NCBI GenBank assembly: GCA_016758965.1
Contig: JAEPRB010000158.1
Coordinates: 31,339 to 95,338, forward strand
Reading direction: 5' to 3'
Length of the DNA stretch: 64,000 nucleotides
From: Circinella minor
Taxonomy: Eukaryota; Mucoromycota; Mucoromycetes; Mucorales; Lichtheimiaceae
The notes beneath the pieces are model-generated. The model was given only the letters and a program-made list of their open reading frames with translations, was not told the origin of the DNA and searched no databases. Every line of letters begins with the position of its first letter. Position 1 is the first letter of the stretch. Made by a program: the position numbers and the translations under genes. Shown one piece after another: positions 1 to 11,905 of the stretch.

Positions 1-428
1 ATTATTATTTAAAAAAAGAGAAAGTGGGAGTTAAAGAAAGAAAAGAGATATATAGTTGGGCGGAGAGAAATATATGGAGTAGGATAAAGAGAGAACGAAA
101 GAAAGAGAGGAAAAGGAAAGAGACTTTATAGAAAAATTTATTCTATTTATTTTATATATTTAATATAGACAAGAGTTAAGCTTTAATAGAGAATAAGTTT
201 GTACCTGATCAAAGTAAATAATAATAATAAGCGTTATCAATATTATATATATCATGCTTATTATAAAATATATATATATATTACTGAGTATATGTTTAAA
301 ACAATCTTTTAGTTACCTAAAAGGTGTAAAACTTTCCAATCAAACCTAGAAAATAAAAAACGCGCAGCCCTCTTTTCGTTTTCACTTTCTTTTTTTTTTT
401 TTTTTTACCTTTATTTAAAAAAAAAAAA
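1..428. other. AT-rich 5' flank, no gene seen
   Basis: Purine-rich and AT-rich DNA with GA-rich runs (about 20-120), an (AT)n stretch near 240-290 and a pyrimidine tract at 383-411. I see no open frame with splice support. The last 150 bases probably hold the promoter and 5' UTR of the CSN1 gene that follows. Confidence 0.5.
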
Positions 429-2104
429 ATGAGTGACGTTGTCGAACAACCAAACCATCTCGAATTCGAATCTTATATTAACAACTATACTGGTAAAAAA
501 AAATAATATATATCTTTTTTTTTTGTTTCACTTTGTTACGTGTACATTTCCACACAAAGTTATTATTTTCTTGAACTTTAACGACATCAACCCCACTAAA
601 TCAAAACAACATTGTTATTTATTTAAGGACGTACTGCAATTGACCGAGCATTATTCATTGCAGATCATTGTACTGGTCTTCAAATAGAAGCTTTAAAATG
701 GGCAGCTAATGAAATTAAAAAGTCAACACGCGATACTGAAAAATACATTTATTGTATAAAGAATCTTAATACAGCCTTACAAGCGCGAGGTCAACCAACA
801 GTAGAACCTGATAATACATGGATTAATAATTCTAATAAAGAAAATAAGACACATATTGAACAATTGGAAAATGAACTTAAAGGTTCTAAAACATCATCAA
901 AAGAAAATACACGAGTAAGTTATATATATGAGGGGAATTGAATAAAAGATATATAAACTTATATATATATATAATATATAGGATGGATTAAATCGTCTTG
1001 GTGAACTTTATCATCAAAGTGGTGATCTTACAAATTCACTTAAAACATATGTTCGATCTCGTGATTATTGTTCTAATAGTGAACAATTATTAGAAATGTG
1101 TTTTCGTGTTATTCAGGTATATATATTCTAAAAAAGAAGAATAAATAATAATAATAATGAATATAAATAATCATAATTAATTGATTTATTTTTATTAGGT
1201 GAATATCGATCAAGAAAACTTTACTCATGTTAGTAGTTATGTTGCTAGAGCAGAAGCAACACCTAATTTACCTAAAAAAGATTTGATTCAAGGCAAATTA
1301 GAATCATGTCGTGCACTTATCAGTTTACATCAATATGAACCTTATGTTCATGTAGCCAATGCTTTAATGAATGTTTCTTTTGAAATGAATAATACATTCA
1401 ATAGTGTTCTTTCAGCAAATGATATAGCTATCTATGGTACTTTATGTGCATTGGCTTCTTATAGTCGACAAGAACTACGTACAAAAGTTATGTCTAATTC
1501 AGCATTTAAAAGTTATTTGGAATTGGAGCCTCAAATGCGAGAAATGATTGATACTTTTTATGAATCGAAATATGCAACTTGTTTAGAATTACTTGAAAGC
1601 TATCGAGTAAGTAATGGGTGGGTAGGATATATCATTATAATAATAATAATATTAATAATAATCTATTCATTTAATTAGAATGATTTCTTATTGGATATTC
1701 ATTTGGCACCTCATATTCCCAAATTATTCAAATTAATTCGTGAAAAAGCCATGGTACAATACTGTATACCATTTTCAACCGTAGATTTAAATCGTATGGC
1801 TACTGCTTTTCATACAACAGTAACAATATTACAAAATGAACTTACTGAATTAATTGGTCGTGATCATCGTATTGCTGCTAGAATTGATAGTCATCAAAAG
1901 GTAAATTACTAATAATAATAAAATTGAAAATAAAAGAAAAATGATTATTAAAATATAATAAATTAGATATTATATGCCAAGAAACGTGATCAACGTCATC
2001 GAGCTTTAAAACAATCAATGCAAGCTGGTATTGAATATGAAAAATCAAGTAAAGCTTTAATGTTACGTTTAAAATTACTTGGTGCTGATATGATTGTTAA
2101 ATAA
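429..2104 (+). CDS. CSN1: COP9 signalosome subunit 1 (CSN1), six exons
   Basis: Subunit of the COP9 signalosome, which removes NEDD8 from cullin-RING ubiquitin ligases in nucleus and cytosol. Exons read as 429-492, 628-914, 982-1116, 1199-1606, 1679-1900 and 1967-2104, summing to 417 codons plus stop with every junction in frame. The first junction rebuilds YTGRTAIDRALFIADHC, the conserved N-terminal CSN1/Rpn7 signature. The middle is the helical-repeat (RPN7) region with GLNRLGELYHQSGDL. Exons 4-6 carry the C-terminal PCI domain, including HIPKLFKLIREKAMVQY, followed by a basic helix. The ATG lies after an A-run and is the first in-frame start. The paralogous proteasome subunit Rpn7 is the main alternative; YTGR..IDR, FLLDIHLAPHI and the short N-terminus favour CSN1. 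About 420 residues is slightly short but within the fungal range. Confidence 0.9.
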
Positions 2105-2361
2105 ACTTTTTAATCCAAAAAATAATGAATTTTTTTTTTTTTTTTTTGCTGCATGATTTAAATATGGCTGAGTTTATTATTATTTTATCCCTTTCTGCCT
2201 TCTTTATTATTATTCAAATACTTATACTCTCCCTCTCTCTCACTTACTTTTTCTCTTTCTCTCAAACCAAGTTTTCAATTTAACTTCGACGCTCCCCCAC
2301 CCCCACCTACCTACTTTTCCCTTTAAACCCCAGTTTTTTTTTAATATTATTTCTTTTAAAA

Positions 2362-4425
2362 ATGACGACTCATTCACCTGTAAATGCAGTACGTAGTTTA
2401 TTGTTATATCGTTTTATTTACATAGAATAAATATAACTATATAATGTATTAAATTATAATTAATAAAATGAAAAATATAAAGGGACATTCGTATGCTAAT
2501 GCTGCGGAGGATTACGAAGATCGTGAAGCATGGGTAGAAGCTGCCGAAGCACATTCTAATGCTGCTGGTAAAAAAAAAAAAAAAAAGAAATTCTTTTTTA
2601 AACATTAAAAAAAAGGAAAGGAACTTTGTATATATATGTTAAAATACCTTTATTTTCTTTGTTTTAGAACAATTTCAAAAAGCTATTGAATTTACTCAAG
2701 ATGCAGTTGTATGTATTATTATTAATACTATATTATAAATTTACTTAAAAAGAAAATTTTTATTTATTAGACTTGTAAAACCTTAAGACTCTTACATTTG
2801 GATCATTTACGTAAAGCAAAAGAACTTGAACGTAAAATAACAAAAATAAAACAACAACAAGAAGAAGAACAAGAAAAACAAAGACAATTACAACAGCAAC
2901 AAAATCAACGACCTTTAAGACAAAGTAATCATAATACAACTACAACTTTTGATATGAATGGATTAAGACATGCCCTTCAAACAAGTAGAAGATTACAACA
3001 TCCAAATAATTATCACAATACTATTAGTACTACAAGTGGAACAACATCACCTGCTATAGGTGGTTCTTATGCAGTACTTCCACCTGATGGTAGAGTAAGT
3101 TATTATTATTTGTTCATCTCAAGAAATATATATCCATGAGACCCATACGTTTATATACATATGTCAACTAAATGATTCGAATAATAATAATAGCTTGATG
3201 ATGAAGATAATGAAGATGAATCGGATCCTTTTAATAAGTTTTGGGAAGTCGTTGAAACATTAGTTGATAAATTATCTAATCCAGTAGCATTTGCATCTGT
3301 ACCATTAAATGAAAATGATAATCCAACACCCGCATGGAATTTACAAAAACATGAAAAACAAGATGAAGACGAGGATGGTGTTGCAGCAAAAATGGTTGAA
3401 TCTTATTTTTTTGTACCTGAACCAAGACAAGGAAATCTCAGGTAAAAATTTAGATTAACATTTAAAATAATACTAAACAAGAAGAGAAAAGCTTTATTTA
3501 CAAATATATATCTATATATATATATATATACATATATTTAGACAACATGATTATGCTGCTGAGAATGAACAATTGAAGAAACAAATAGAACAATTAGTGA
3601 AAAGGGTTCAAACATTAGAAAAGGTAATGAACTGATAAAAAAAAAAGAATTTAAAAAATGATTTGAGAGGGGCAAATAAATAAGATTTATTATATTTCTT
3701 TTTATAGACAGCAGAAGAAAGTAATATGTTGAAGAGTAGTATTCTTCAATTCCGTAACGATGTACAGAAACAAGCCAAACGTATTATGCAAAGTCATGAC
3801 TATTCTCATATGAGAGCATCGTCATCAGCAGCTCTTATGGCAACAAGTAATACCAATACACCATCTTATAATCCTATTACTAATATTAGTAGCAGTAGTA
3901 GTTATATACGTCCTTCAAGCGATCTTGGTAAAATATTCTTAAAAACCCAAAGGGGGATTAGTATTTTAAAGGTACTATACTAATATGAATTTTATTTAAT
4001 ACATTCATTCTATATATTTAGCTGCACGTGTTAAAGAGTTAGAAGAAGAAAATCGACAATTAAGGATTCAAAGTGAAAAACAACAAGCATTAATGAATAA
4101 ATACCGAGAACGGTGGGAAAAGTTGAAAGAAAGTGCAAAGAAACGACGTTCACAGCAACCAAATCAACAAGACATATCATCACCTTCTTCATCATCTAAC
4201 ATGGGAGGAGGGAATAATAATAATAATAGGATGAATTATACTAAATTAGCCAGTTGTTCTTCAGAGTACGTAAGTGGAGGGAATAGTGGGAGACAACCAA
4301 CATTATTACGGACATTAGCACAACAATCTTCACCAGTAGGAGGTACACCACCTTTTGCTGATCCATCACCTAGACAACAAGCATCGTCTAGAAAAGGAAC
4401 ATCATCATCATCATCATCAAGTTAA
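2362..4425 (+). CDS. MIT-domain and coiled-coil protein, Atg38/NRBF2-like
   Basis: Multi-exon gene. ATG at 2362 starts MTTHSPVNA, and an intron leads to an N-terminal three-helix MIT-type domain (GHSYANAAEDYEDREAWVEA through LRLLHLDHLRKAKELERKI). A Gln-rich linker follows, then an acidic block (LDDEDNEDESDPFNKFWEVV), a coiled coil (ENEQLKKQIEQLVKRVQTLEK) and a second heptad segment near 4028-4140 (ARVKELEEENRQLRIQ). The tail is Ser/Asn-rich and ends in a poly-Ser run before TAA at 4423. An N-terminal MIT domain plus a C-terminal coiled coil is the layout of Atg38/NRBF2, the regulator of the autophagy PI3-kinase complex I, but low sequence identity leaves the family assignment as inference. 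Introns near 2710, 3093, 3440, 3625 and 3972 have clean GT..AG ends. Confidence 0.65.
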
Positions 4426-4696
4426 AAAAAATATTATGATTAAATAACCTTCAATTCTTTCCTTAAACAAAAAGTGCTTATGTTTATATATATATATATA
4501 TAATAACTCTGTATACCCCCCCCCCAAAAAAAAACCCCCTTCAAAAACCATTCTTCATATCATCATCTATCTTTTCTCTTCTTTATCTTTTGCTTTTTAC
4601 AAAAAGAAAAAAAAAAAAGTTATATGATATTATACTATTATACTATATTTTGCAATGATTACTTATTATTACTACGTGTTTTTTTTTTTTATTTTG
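4426..4696. other. Tail-to-tail intergenic region
   Basis: Separates the stops of the MIT-domain gene (+) and trehalose phosphorylase (-). It holds (TA)n around 4486-4502, a C-run followed by an A-run at about 4516-4535, and pyrimidine tracts. Presumably both 3' UTRs; no gene seen. Confidence 0.5.
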
Positions 4697-5809
4697 TTAT
4701 CCACTATCATCATAATTATATTTTTTTCTCCATAAATCATATACTTTTCGATAATTTCCTATTTCATCATTCTTGACTTCTTGTTGTCGTGATACAGATT
4801 TGTTTGTCAATTCAATAAATAAATGTAACCAATTCATTGCATTGGTAACAGTAAAAAATTCTTCTGTAATACATGTTGTGGATTGTTTTTTCAATTTTGC
4901 ATGTAAATCATTTTGTGTTAATAATTGATACATAAGGTCAGCTACACCTTGAACATCACCCACAGGTAATAAGAATCCATTTATTCCTTCTCGGATTTGT
5001 AAAGGAATACCACCTGCTTGATAAGCAATGACCGGTATACCTTTGAAAGTTGCTTCAGTTACTTTAATTTCAAAACCTTCTCGATGACTTAATTGTAAAG
5101 CTGCATGGGCATTTCGTAAAACTGTATTTAATAATTGATCTGATGGTGGTAGACGAGCTACACTAATATCAGATGCATAATCCACCATTCGATCAATTCT
5201 ACGATGTGTATCTTCATAAATCACAGCACCTTCTGGATCATCAATTGATCCATGACCACCTATATATTGATAAAAATTCATTTATTTATTTATATTTAGT
5301 AAAAGGCAAACGATAATATATATATATATATATACAATGTCCTTTCTCATCCACTCCTCCCCCTTTTATTATTATTATTATTAATTCAAAACTTACATAA
5401 GATAAGTTGTGGTATATAAGCAGGATCATAATCCATTTCATCCAATTTCTTTCGTAATATTGAATAAGCTTCAAGACAATCCGGAATTCCTTTAGAGGGA
5501 TCAAATCTAGCAATTTGAACAAAATAAGGTCGTTCCCAATCGACTTCATTGGAGCCTTGGTCAACACACATACGATTAAATATACGTTGATAATAATCCA
5601 TATTTATACCACTCATAGTTTTATTTAATCCATCCAATGGATCAGTTGTTGCTGGCATCAATACTACTTTTTCTTTTGGAACTTGATCAGGAACAAAATT
5701 TTCAACTGGATGAGCAATGAATACATCTGTTTCCTTGATAAAATTCCATAGAAATCTTGTATGTAATAATAATATGTGTATATTAATAAATTTATCATTG
5801 ATTATCCCC

Positions 5810-5842
<33 letters not shown>

Positions 5843-7436
5843 TTACTCCCAAGTTTTAGCTTCACGTCCTGTAGGATACATTCGTAAAAGATCTGCACGT
5901 AACTCAATATGAGAACGAAAAATAATAGGAACGTTTGGATTTTTTGCATGTTTTCGAATATGTGGAATTAATCCAGTGACTTGAGGATCATCAATAATAA
6001 AAATATCAGATTTTTTAATAGGCCCTTTTTCTTCTAAAAAGAAACGAGTAGCATTATCTTCTGTCCATTCAATAAATGATTGTTTATCATGTTCAGTCAA
6101 TTCAATATCTGGTTGGGCTATTCCTTGTAAAACATTATGAAATTTTTGTTTGGTAATTGCATATATCTCAGGTTTGGGTCTCATCACAAACCCTAGAATT
6201 AAAAGAAAAAAAGTTAGTTTTTTTTATTTGATGTTATCTGTAAAAGAAAAGGGTTGTTTTTGCTTACAATGAACTCGAATTCCCAAAAGATTAAAAAATC
6301 TTAATAATGCATGTCGCATTAATGCAACTATAATAATAACAACAAAAAAAATCCATTTATTAATTTCTATCTTTTTTTTTTCTTCCTTAGTAGAATAGAA
6401 TCATTGTTTTACCTCCACCACCTTGTGGGGTAGATGAAAAAAATGATACTTGTAAATCACGTTGTTTAAAAGTTTTAACCATTTCTTTTAATACTCTCCA
6501 AGTATCTTTACTGACAGTTTCACAATAATCTTCTACTCCAGCAATACGAATACAATAATCCAAATCAACTATATCATTTGTTATTAGTTAATATAATGTA
6601 TTCATTTTTATATCTTCCCATCTATTGTGAATTGACATATATATACCTTCAACCTATATTTAAATAAAAAATAAGTCTTAACAAACTTGAATAAAATTCA
6701 TTCCATCTTTTTTTTTTCTTTTTTACCTCATGTAGATATCCAACCATACTTCTTGGTATATTTCCAGGTTGTACAGGGCTTAACCTATTGGTGGTTTTTT
6801 TTCAATTATTAGTTAAATATTAATAATAAGGGAGTCAATTTGACTATTATCATTTTGAAGTCCTTACCAAAACACGGCTTTTCGAACAGCTGCACTTGCA
6901 CGCTCATCCAATGTTGGACCATGTGTTTTTACCGTTACAGGTAATGCATCTAATTGACGCCAAGCATAAGTTAAAATTTTTTGTTCTGGTCCATCTGTTT
7001 TCACTTTTTTTCTATCATTCCTATCATTATCCAATTGATTAATTGGTATTTGTTGATTTTTATCACGATTCCAGGCAGAATAAGCTATCATATGAACTTT
7101 ATAATGTTGTGCCAAAGAAAAAGCTTGAATAATATCACATAATTTTGTTAATGCTTCCTGAATATATTCTTGTTGGGTATGACCAGTTGACTCTTTTAAT
7201 TTTATTTGACCATCATAATAATCAACTGTATAAGATCCATCATGACAGCTTATAGCATAATTACAAATAGTAGGATCCTTTTCAGAAATATCAATCTCCA
7301 CACCAAGATAAATAGGTTGTGGAATATAATATTCTGAAAACCGTCGTATAGATTGTCGACATGGATCTCGTCTTTCTCTTGTTACTTCTGTATCTGTTGT
7401 TTGTGTTTGTGTTGGAGTTGTTATTGCTGTTGACAT
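4697..7436 (-). CDS. Trehalose phosphorylase / clock-controlled gene 9 type, GT4
   Basis: Fungal CCG-9-type trehalose phosphorylase (also called trehalose synthase), a retaining glycosyltransferase family 4 enzyme that interconverts trehalose plus phosphate with glucose and glucose-1-phosphate in the cytosol. Exon 1 (6864-7436) encodes the N-terminal domain with YLGVEIDISEKDPTICNYAI. Later exons give DLDYCIRIAGVEDYCETV, FVMRPKPEIYAITKQKF, SDIFIIDDPQVTGLIPHIRK and PYFVQIARFDPSKGIPDCLE. The last exon carries the GT4 E-x7-E motif (EGFEIKVTE) followed by FKGIPVIAYQAGGIPLQI. Total about 710 residues, usual for the family. Splicing needs a 7-nt microexon at 6647-6653 to keep frame between LHE and DLDY. 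The start is the first ATG, 304 bases from the ATG9 start on the other strand. Confidence 0.9.
6647..6653 (-). other. 7-nt microexon of the trehalose phosphorylase gene
   Basis: On the reverse strand the sequence reads tatag|GTTGAAG|gtatat. Including these seven bases joins ..LHE to V-E-V-DLDYCIRIAGVE in frame. Skipping them shifts frame and loses the conserved block. The splice signals on both sides are canonical. Confidence 0.75.
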
Positions 7437-7739
7437 TTTTTTTGAAAAAAAAAAAGAATTAAATTGAAGGGTTAAAAGAAAGAAAAGATGTGTATTTCAA
7501 GGGAATTTCTTTTTCCTGCATAAAATTCATGGCCAAAATTAATAATACCGATACAATCTCAGCTATATAAACCACCAGATTAGGTCATGTGTATTGCCTA
7601 TGCGTGAGTAACTGCGGTTTTAGATAGCTTTGCACTTACAACGTTTTACTTTTTTTTTTTTTTACCCCTTTATTCTACTATTCTTTATTATTATTATTAT
7701 TATTATTTATATACAGAAAAAAATAATAATAATAAAAAA
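7437..7739. promoter_or_regulatory. Head-to-head promoter, trehalose phosphorylase / ATG9
   Basis: 303 bases between two divergent start codons, so both promoters must lie here or extend into the genes. A T-run (about 7649-7663) and an (ATT)n run precede the ATG9 start. I see no certain TATA box or other named site. Confidence 0.55.
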
Positions 7740-8003
7740 ATGAATAGATCACGTCTATTACATTCTGAAGAAGACGAAGAATATGGAATGGAAGAATCAA
7801 TAACGAGTATGAATCATAACAATAATAATATAATTAATCGACCACGTCGGTTTTTATTACAACGACATAATAATAATAAATATCAACAAGTACCTACTTC
7901 AGTCATTGACAATGATGACGACGATGATATTTCTGAAGATTTAGAAGCACCAGCGTCTTTAATGTTGGAAGAACAAGATCAAGAACAACAACAATACCAA
8001 CAA

Positions 8004-8036
<33 letters not shown>

Positions 8037-9175
8037 GAATTACCACAACCAGCAACAACAAGTTCAAAATCAACAAGACAAAATATAACTATTCATGACC
8101 GTACAACTTGGCGTTGGGCTAATGTTAATGATTTAGACGACTTTTTTAAAAGAGTTTATAGTTATTATATGGGACGGGGCATGTATTGTATTTTACTTGC
8201 TCGTTTCTTAAATTTATTGTAAGAAACTATATATTTCGGGGATTACAGATAAGAAGGTGGAAAAAAAAATGTTATCGACTTGCTATTGTTATTGTTGGGG
8301 TAGAATATATATATAATATATAAAACAAGTTATAAACTAAATATATTTATTATAGAACATTGGCATTTGTAATTGGATTTTCAACATTTTTAATCGGTTG
8401 TGTTGAATATACAGAAATCCCTAATCATTCATCTTTATCAGATGTCTTAGTATCTCAATGTATTTCAAGGTTCGTAATCACCTCGCATGAAATATTATAT
8501 TTATATAAACTCAGCTGACATAATGATAATAATAATAATGATTTAGATTGTCAGGTACAACAACCATGTTTTTAATCATATTTATACTTTGGTGGGCATG
8601 GCAAGCATTAAAATTTATATTGGATTGGCCTGCTTTAAAAGAAATGCATGAATTTTATCATCATTTATTGGAAATACCTGATGTACTATTTAATTCTCTC
8701 TTTTACACCTTTCTACTTTTTTTTTTGTTTACGCTTAACTGATTTATTATATTTATTTATATATTATTAGGAAGATATTCAAACTGTATCATGGCAAACA
8801 GTATTAGAACGTATTACAAATATTCATGAAAGTAATCCAACGACTGCAAGTACATCACCTTATCGAGTGGATGAACATGCAGTGACAAGTAGAATTATGA
8901 GAGAAGAAAATTATTTGATTGCATTATTCAATAAACGTTTATTGAATATTACAATTCCTTTACCAGTGTTGTGTAATATGCACGTGTTCACTAGAGATTT
9001 GGAATGGAACGTGGCATTTTGTGTCTTAAGTTACGTGTTCAATGAAAGAGGTCAGCTGCGGAAAAGGTTTTTACAAGAAAAAAATCGACATTTATTAGCT
9101 GCAGGGTAAGTTTCTTTTTTTCTACAAGAAATATGGATTTCGAAATATTTGACAACTTGAAATTCTTTTTAAAAA

Positions 9176-9218
<43 letters not shown>

Positions 9219-11127
9219 ATACGTGCGAATAAATAACAAAATAGAAACAAAGAAAACTTGACTAACAAAGACGTAAAAAAAATAAAAATTTCAAAGACTT
9301 CGTCGAAGATTCGTATTTATGGGATGGCTTAACTTTATCTTTGCACCATTCATTTTAGTTTATTTACTTGCCTTTTTCTTCTTTCGATATTTTGAGGTAA
9401 AGTATAAAAATTATTTCCCATCCCAATGTGTAAAAAACCGCAGCAAAAAACATGGAGTTGACGGAGTTTTTTTTTTTTTTTTTTTTTTTAAACCAACAAG
9501 GAATATCATAAAAATCCAGGTGAGATTGGCACACGAGCTTTTTCACCTTACGCTAAATGGAAATTTCGTGAATATAATGAATTACCCCATTTCTTTAAGG
9601 CACGTTTAAGTAGTTGTAATGGTTTAGCCAATAAATATGTTGATCAATTTCCAAAGGAAAAAAGTGCTCTTGTTGCTAGGTAAAGTACTATTTGATGTTA
9701 TTATGCGTTGCCTAGGAGAAAACACAGCTCTGTGAATTATTGGATTTGTTAAAAAATAAGTTATTAATTCAGTTATTTCTTTTTTTTATATTATACAATT
9801 ATATAAAGATTTGTTGCCTTTATTTCTGGATCCTTTGCAGGTGTTTTAGCAATCGTAACCTTATTTGATTCAGAAGCTTTATTAAACTTTGAGATCTCAC
9901 CAAATGGAACCATATTATTTTATTTGGGTTTATTCGGTACCGTATTTGCAGTTAGCCGTGGAATGATTCCTGATGAACACTTGATCTTTGAACCAGAAGA
10001 AATATTACAACAAGTTATGAAATTTACTCATTATTGTCCAGAAGAATGGCATGGCAAGTTACACACGGATGAGGTATAAACTCAAAAACAAGATAAAGGA
10101 ATATTTTTTTTTTTGGGTTTTGGGAGAAATTGCTTTTGGGACGTGTAGTACAAAATATGTACAACAAAAAACTTAATCTCACTTTTTACTTTTATGATGG
10201 TGGGGTTACACACACACACCACATAAACCAATTAGGTTCGAGGACATTTCTGCCAACTTTTCACATACAAAGTAATGTTATTTGTACAAGAACTATTAAG
10301 TGTCATATTTACTCCTTTAGTTTTATGGTTTTCGTTACCGACATCTGCGGAGCAAATCATTGATGCATTCCGGGAGTTTACGGTTCACGTGGATGGATTA
10401 GGTTATGTTTGTAGTTTCTCACAATTTGATTTCAATAAGCATGGTGATGCTAAATATGGAGCTCAAACTCAAGCAGAAGAAGAACATTTAATGAGTAATG
10501 ATGGAAAAATGGAAAAGAGTTTTTTGAATTTCAAGGTAAAAAAAAAAAAAAAAAAGAAGGGAAAAGAATATGGGGTAGATGAGGGTTACGCGTATTAGAA
10601 AATTAAGAAGAAGAGTAGAAATGATAGAAAAAAAAATGATGTTACGTTTCTGTTTTCTTATTCTTTTATTGTCATTCATATACGTTTTGGTTTTTGCGGG
10701 GAGTGGATATTTTTAAGAGTTTGTTCCAAGTCTTTTTCTTTCTTCTAATATTATTATCGTCATTGATGCGGGTTACCCCCACTTTTAGGCCAATAACCCC
10801 GGTTGGGAACCAACAGATATTGAAGGGTCCATGTATCTTACTCGAATATCGGAATTTCAAAAGAGTAAACGGGCAAGAGATGAGCCGTCAACAAGTCCAT
10901 TACGATTGAATCGATATGGGGTCCCAGAAGGACATGAACCAAGTAATCTAGGAGATTCATTTACAAGAACAACACATGATGTGGTGGCATGGGAACCCGA
11001 GGAAGAGGAAGATGGAGAGGAACAAGATGAAGGAGGTCACCATTATAATCAACAACGAGAACAACGCCACCGTATCATTGGATTACTAAATGAGGTTTAT
11101 GATTTAAATAATAAACCAATCCCATAA
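7740..11127 (+). CDS. ATG9: Autophagy protein ATG9, lipid scramblase
   Basis: Multi-pass membrane scramblase that seeds autophagosome membranes from Golgi-derived vesicles. Nine exons by eye, about 750 residues. A hydrophilic Asn/Gln-rich cytosolic N-terminus (exon 1) precedes the core: WRWANVNDLDDFFKRVYSYY, a first TM pair (TLAFVIGFSTFLIGCVEY, TTTMFLIIFILWWAWQALKF), EENYLIALFNKRLLNI, VPFILV-type TM (FIFAPFILVYLLAFFFFRYF), then SPYAKWKFREYNELPHFF and ARFVAFISGSFAGVLAIVTL. These are hallmark ATG9 motifs. The C-terminal half continues with VMLFVQELLSVIFTPLVLWF and ends in an acidic, low-complexity tail (WEPEEEEDGEEQDE). Introns contain long simple repeats, including (GT)n(GA)n at 9176-9218. Start is the first ATG after an (ATA)n/A run. 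The poly-Asn tract at residues about 91-100 is variable in such genomes. Confidence 0.95.
9176..9218. repeat. Compound (GT)n(GA)n microsatellite in an ATG9 intron
   Basis: About ten GT units directly followed by about eleven GA units, inside the intron after exon 4 of ATG9. No coding effect. Confidence 0.9.
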
Positions 11128-11632
11128 TATATTATTAGTATATTAGACTTGTTTTTACTGTTTATATAATAGAAAGTTAAAACAAGTTACGTATTATTAT
11201 TTCTTATTTGATAACTTTATATTTGTTATATTATTACTATTATTATCATTATCATAAAAGGGTATCTTATTATTATTTTATCAAAAAGACGTTGTTATTA
11301 TCGTTTTGTTGATATCAAAAATACTTTTTTTCTCTTCATATCTTTAAAGAAATTCTCTTGTCTGTTATAAGTTGTTGCACATGAAAAAAAAAGATAAAAA
11401 TGATAGATTTTTTCTTATTCTATCAGTTTATCTTCTACCTTTTTTTTCCCTATCATTTGGAAGAAAGAATGGGGGGGACGCGTTTTTTTTTTTTTTAATA
11501 CGTGTACAAAAAAAAAAAAAGTGGATCTCATTTAATAAACTCCGAGAATTCAACTATGGTCCATGAGTCGCACAGACTGTTTATGGAGGATGGGACAAGC
11601 TTTTAAACAATTAGTTTCTTTTTTTTTTTTTA

Positions 11633-11698
11633 GCGGAGCGAATAAAATCAAGCGGTTGTTTCAGATCGGAAAACCTTAATTCTATAGATTGTCGCTCC
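11633..11698. promoter_or_regulatory. Spaced dyad CGGAGCGA ... TCGCTCCG upstream of P5CDH
   Basis: CGGAGCGA at about 11633-11640 is repeated in inverted orientation as TCGCTCCG at about 11691-11698, with further CGG triplets between (CAAGCGG, ATCGGAA). CGG-based dyads are typical targets of fungal Zn2Cys6 regulators, and Put3 binds CGG pairs in yeast proline-catabolic promoters. Assignment to any factor is inference. Confidence 0.35.
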
Positions 11699-11820
11699 GT
11701 CCGTAATTGACCGAATCTCAGTTAACTTTACTTTCTTTGAGTTTCGATCAAATCATTTTGATTGGTTTGGTGGTTTGTGTTATATTCATGTTGGGATGAA
11801 ATTTTGCTTGACAGGTACAA

Positions 11821-11829
11821 CATATAAAA
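11821..11829 (+). promoter_or_regulatory. TATA box candidate of P5CDH
   Basis: CATATAAAAG lies 76-85 bases before the ATG at 11906 in a highly codon-optimised gene. Position and sequence suit a TATA-driven strongly expressed fungal promoter. Confidence 0.55.
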
Positions 11830-11905
11830 GGGGAGGTTCATATTTCTGTATTTTTATTTCTTTCTTTTTCCATTAATTAAACAACTTTATTCTCATATAT
11901 ACAAA

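Larger units (their letters stand above)
11128..11905. other. Intergenic region with the P5C dehydrogenase promoter
   Basis: The first 250 bases are AT-rich 3' flank of ATG9. From about 11460 come a G-run, T-runs and then a more mixed-composition segment (11560-11880) that is likely the promoter of the downstream gene. No open frame with splice support was found. See the separate TATA and dyad entries. Confidence 0.5.

Noticed and set aside
9319..9609. ATG9 exon extended through the poly-T intron as one 96-codon frame
   Set aside because: Conserved ATG9 residues require splicing out the segment between RYFE and EYHKNPGEIG; the extension is intron read-through.
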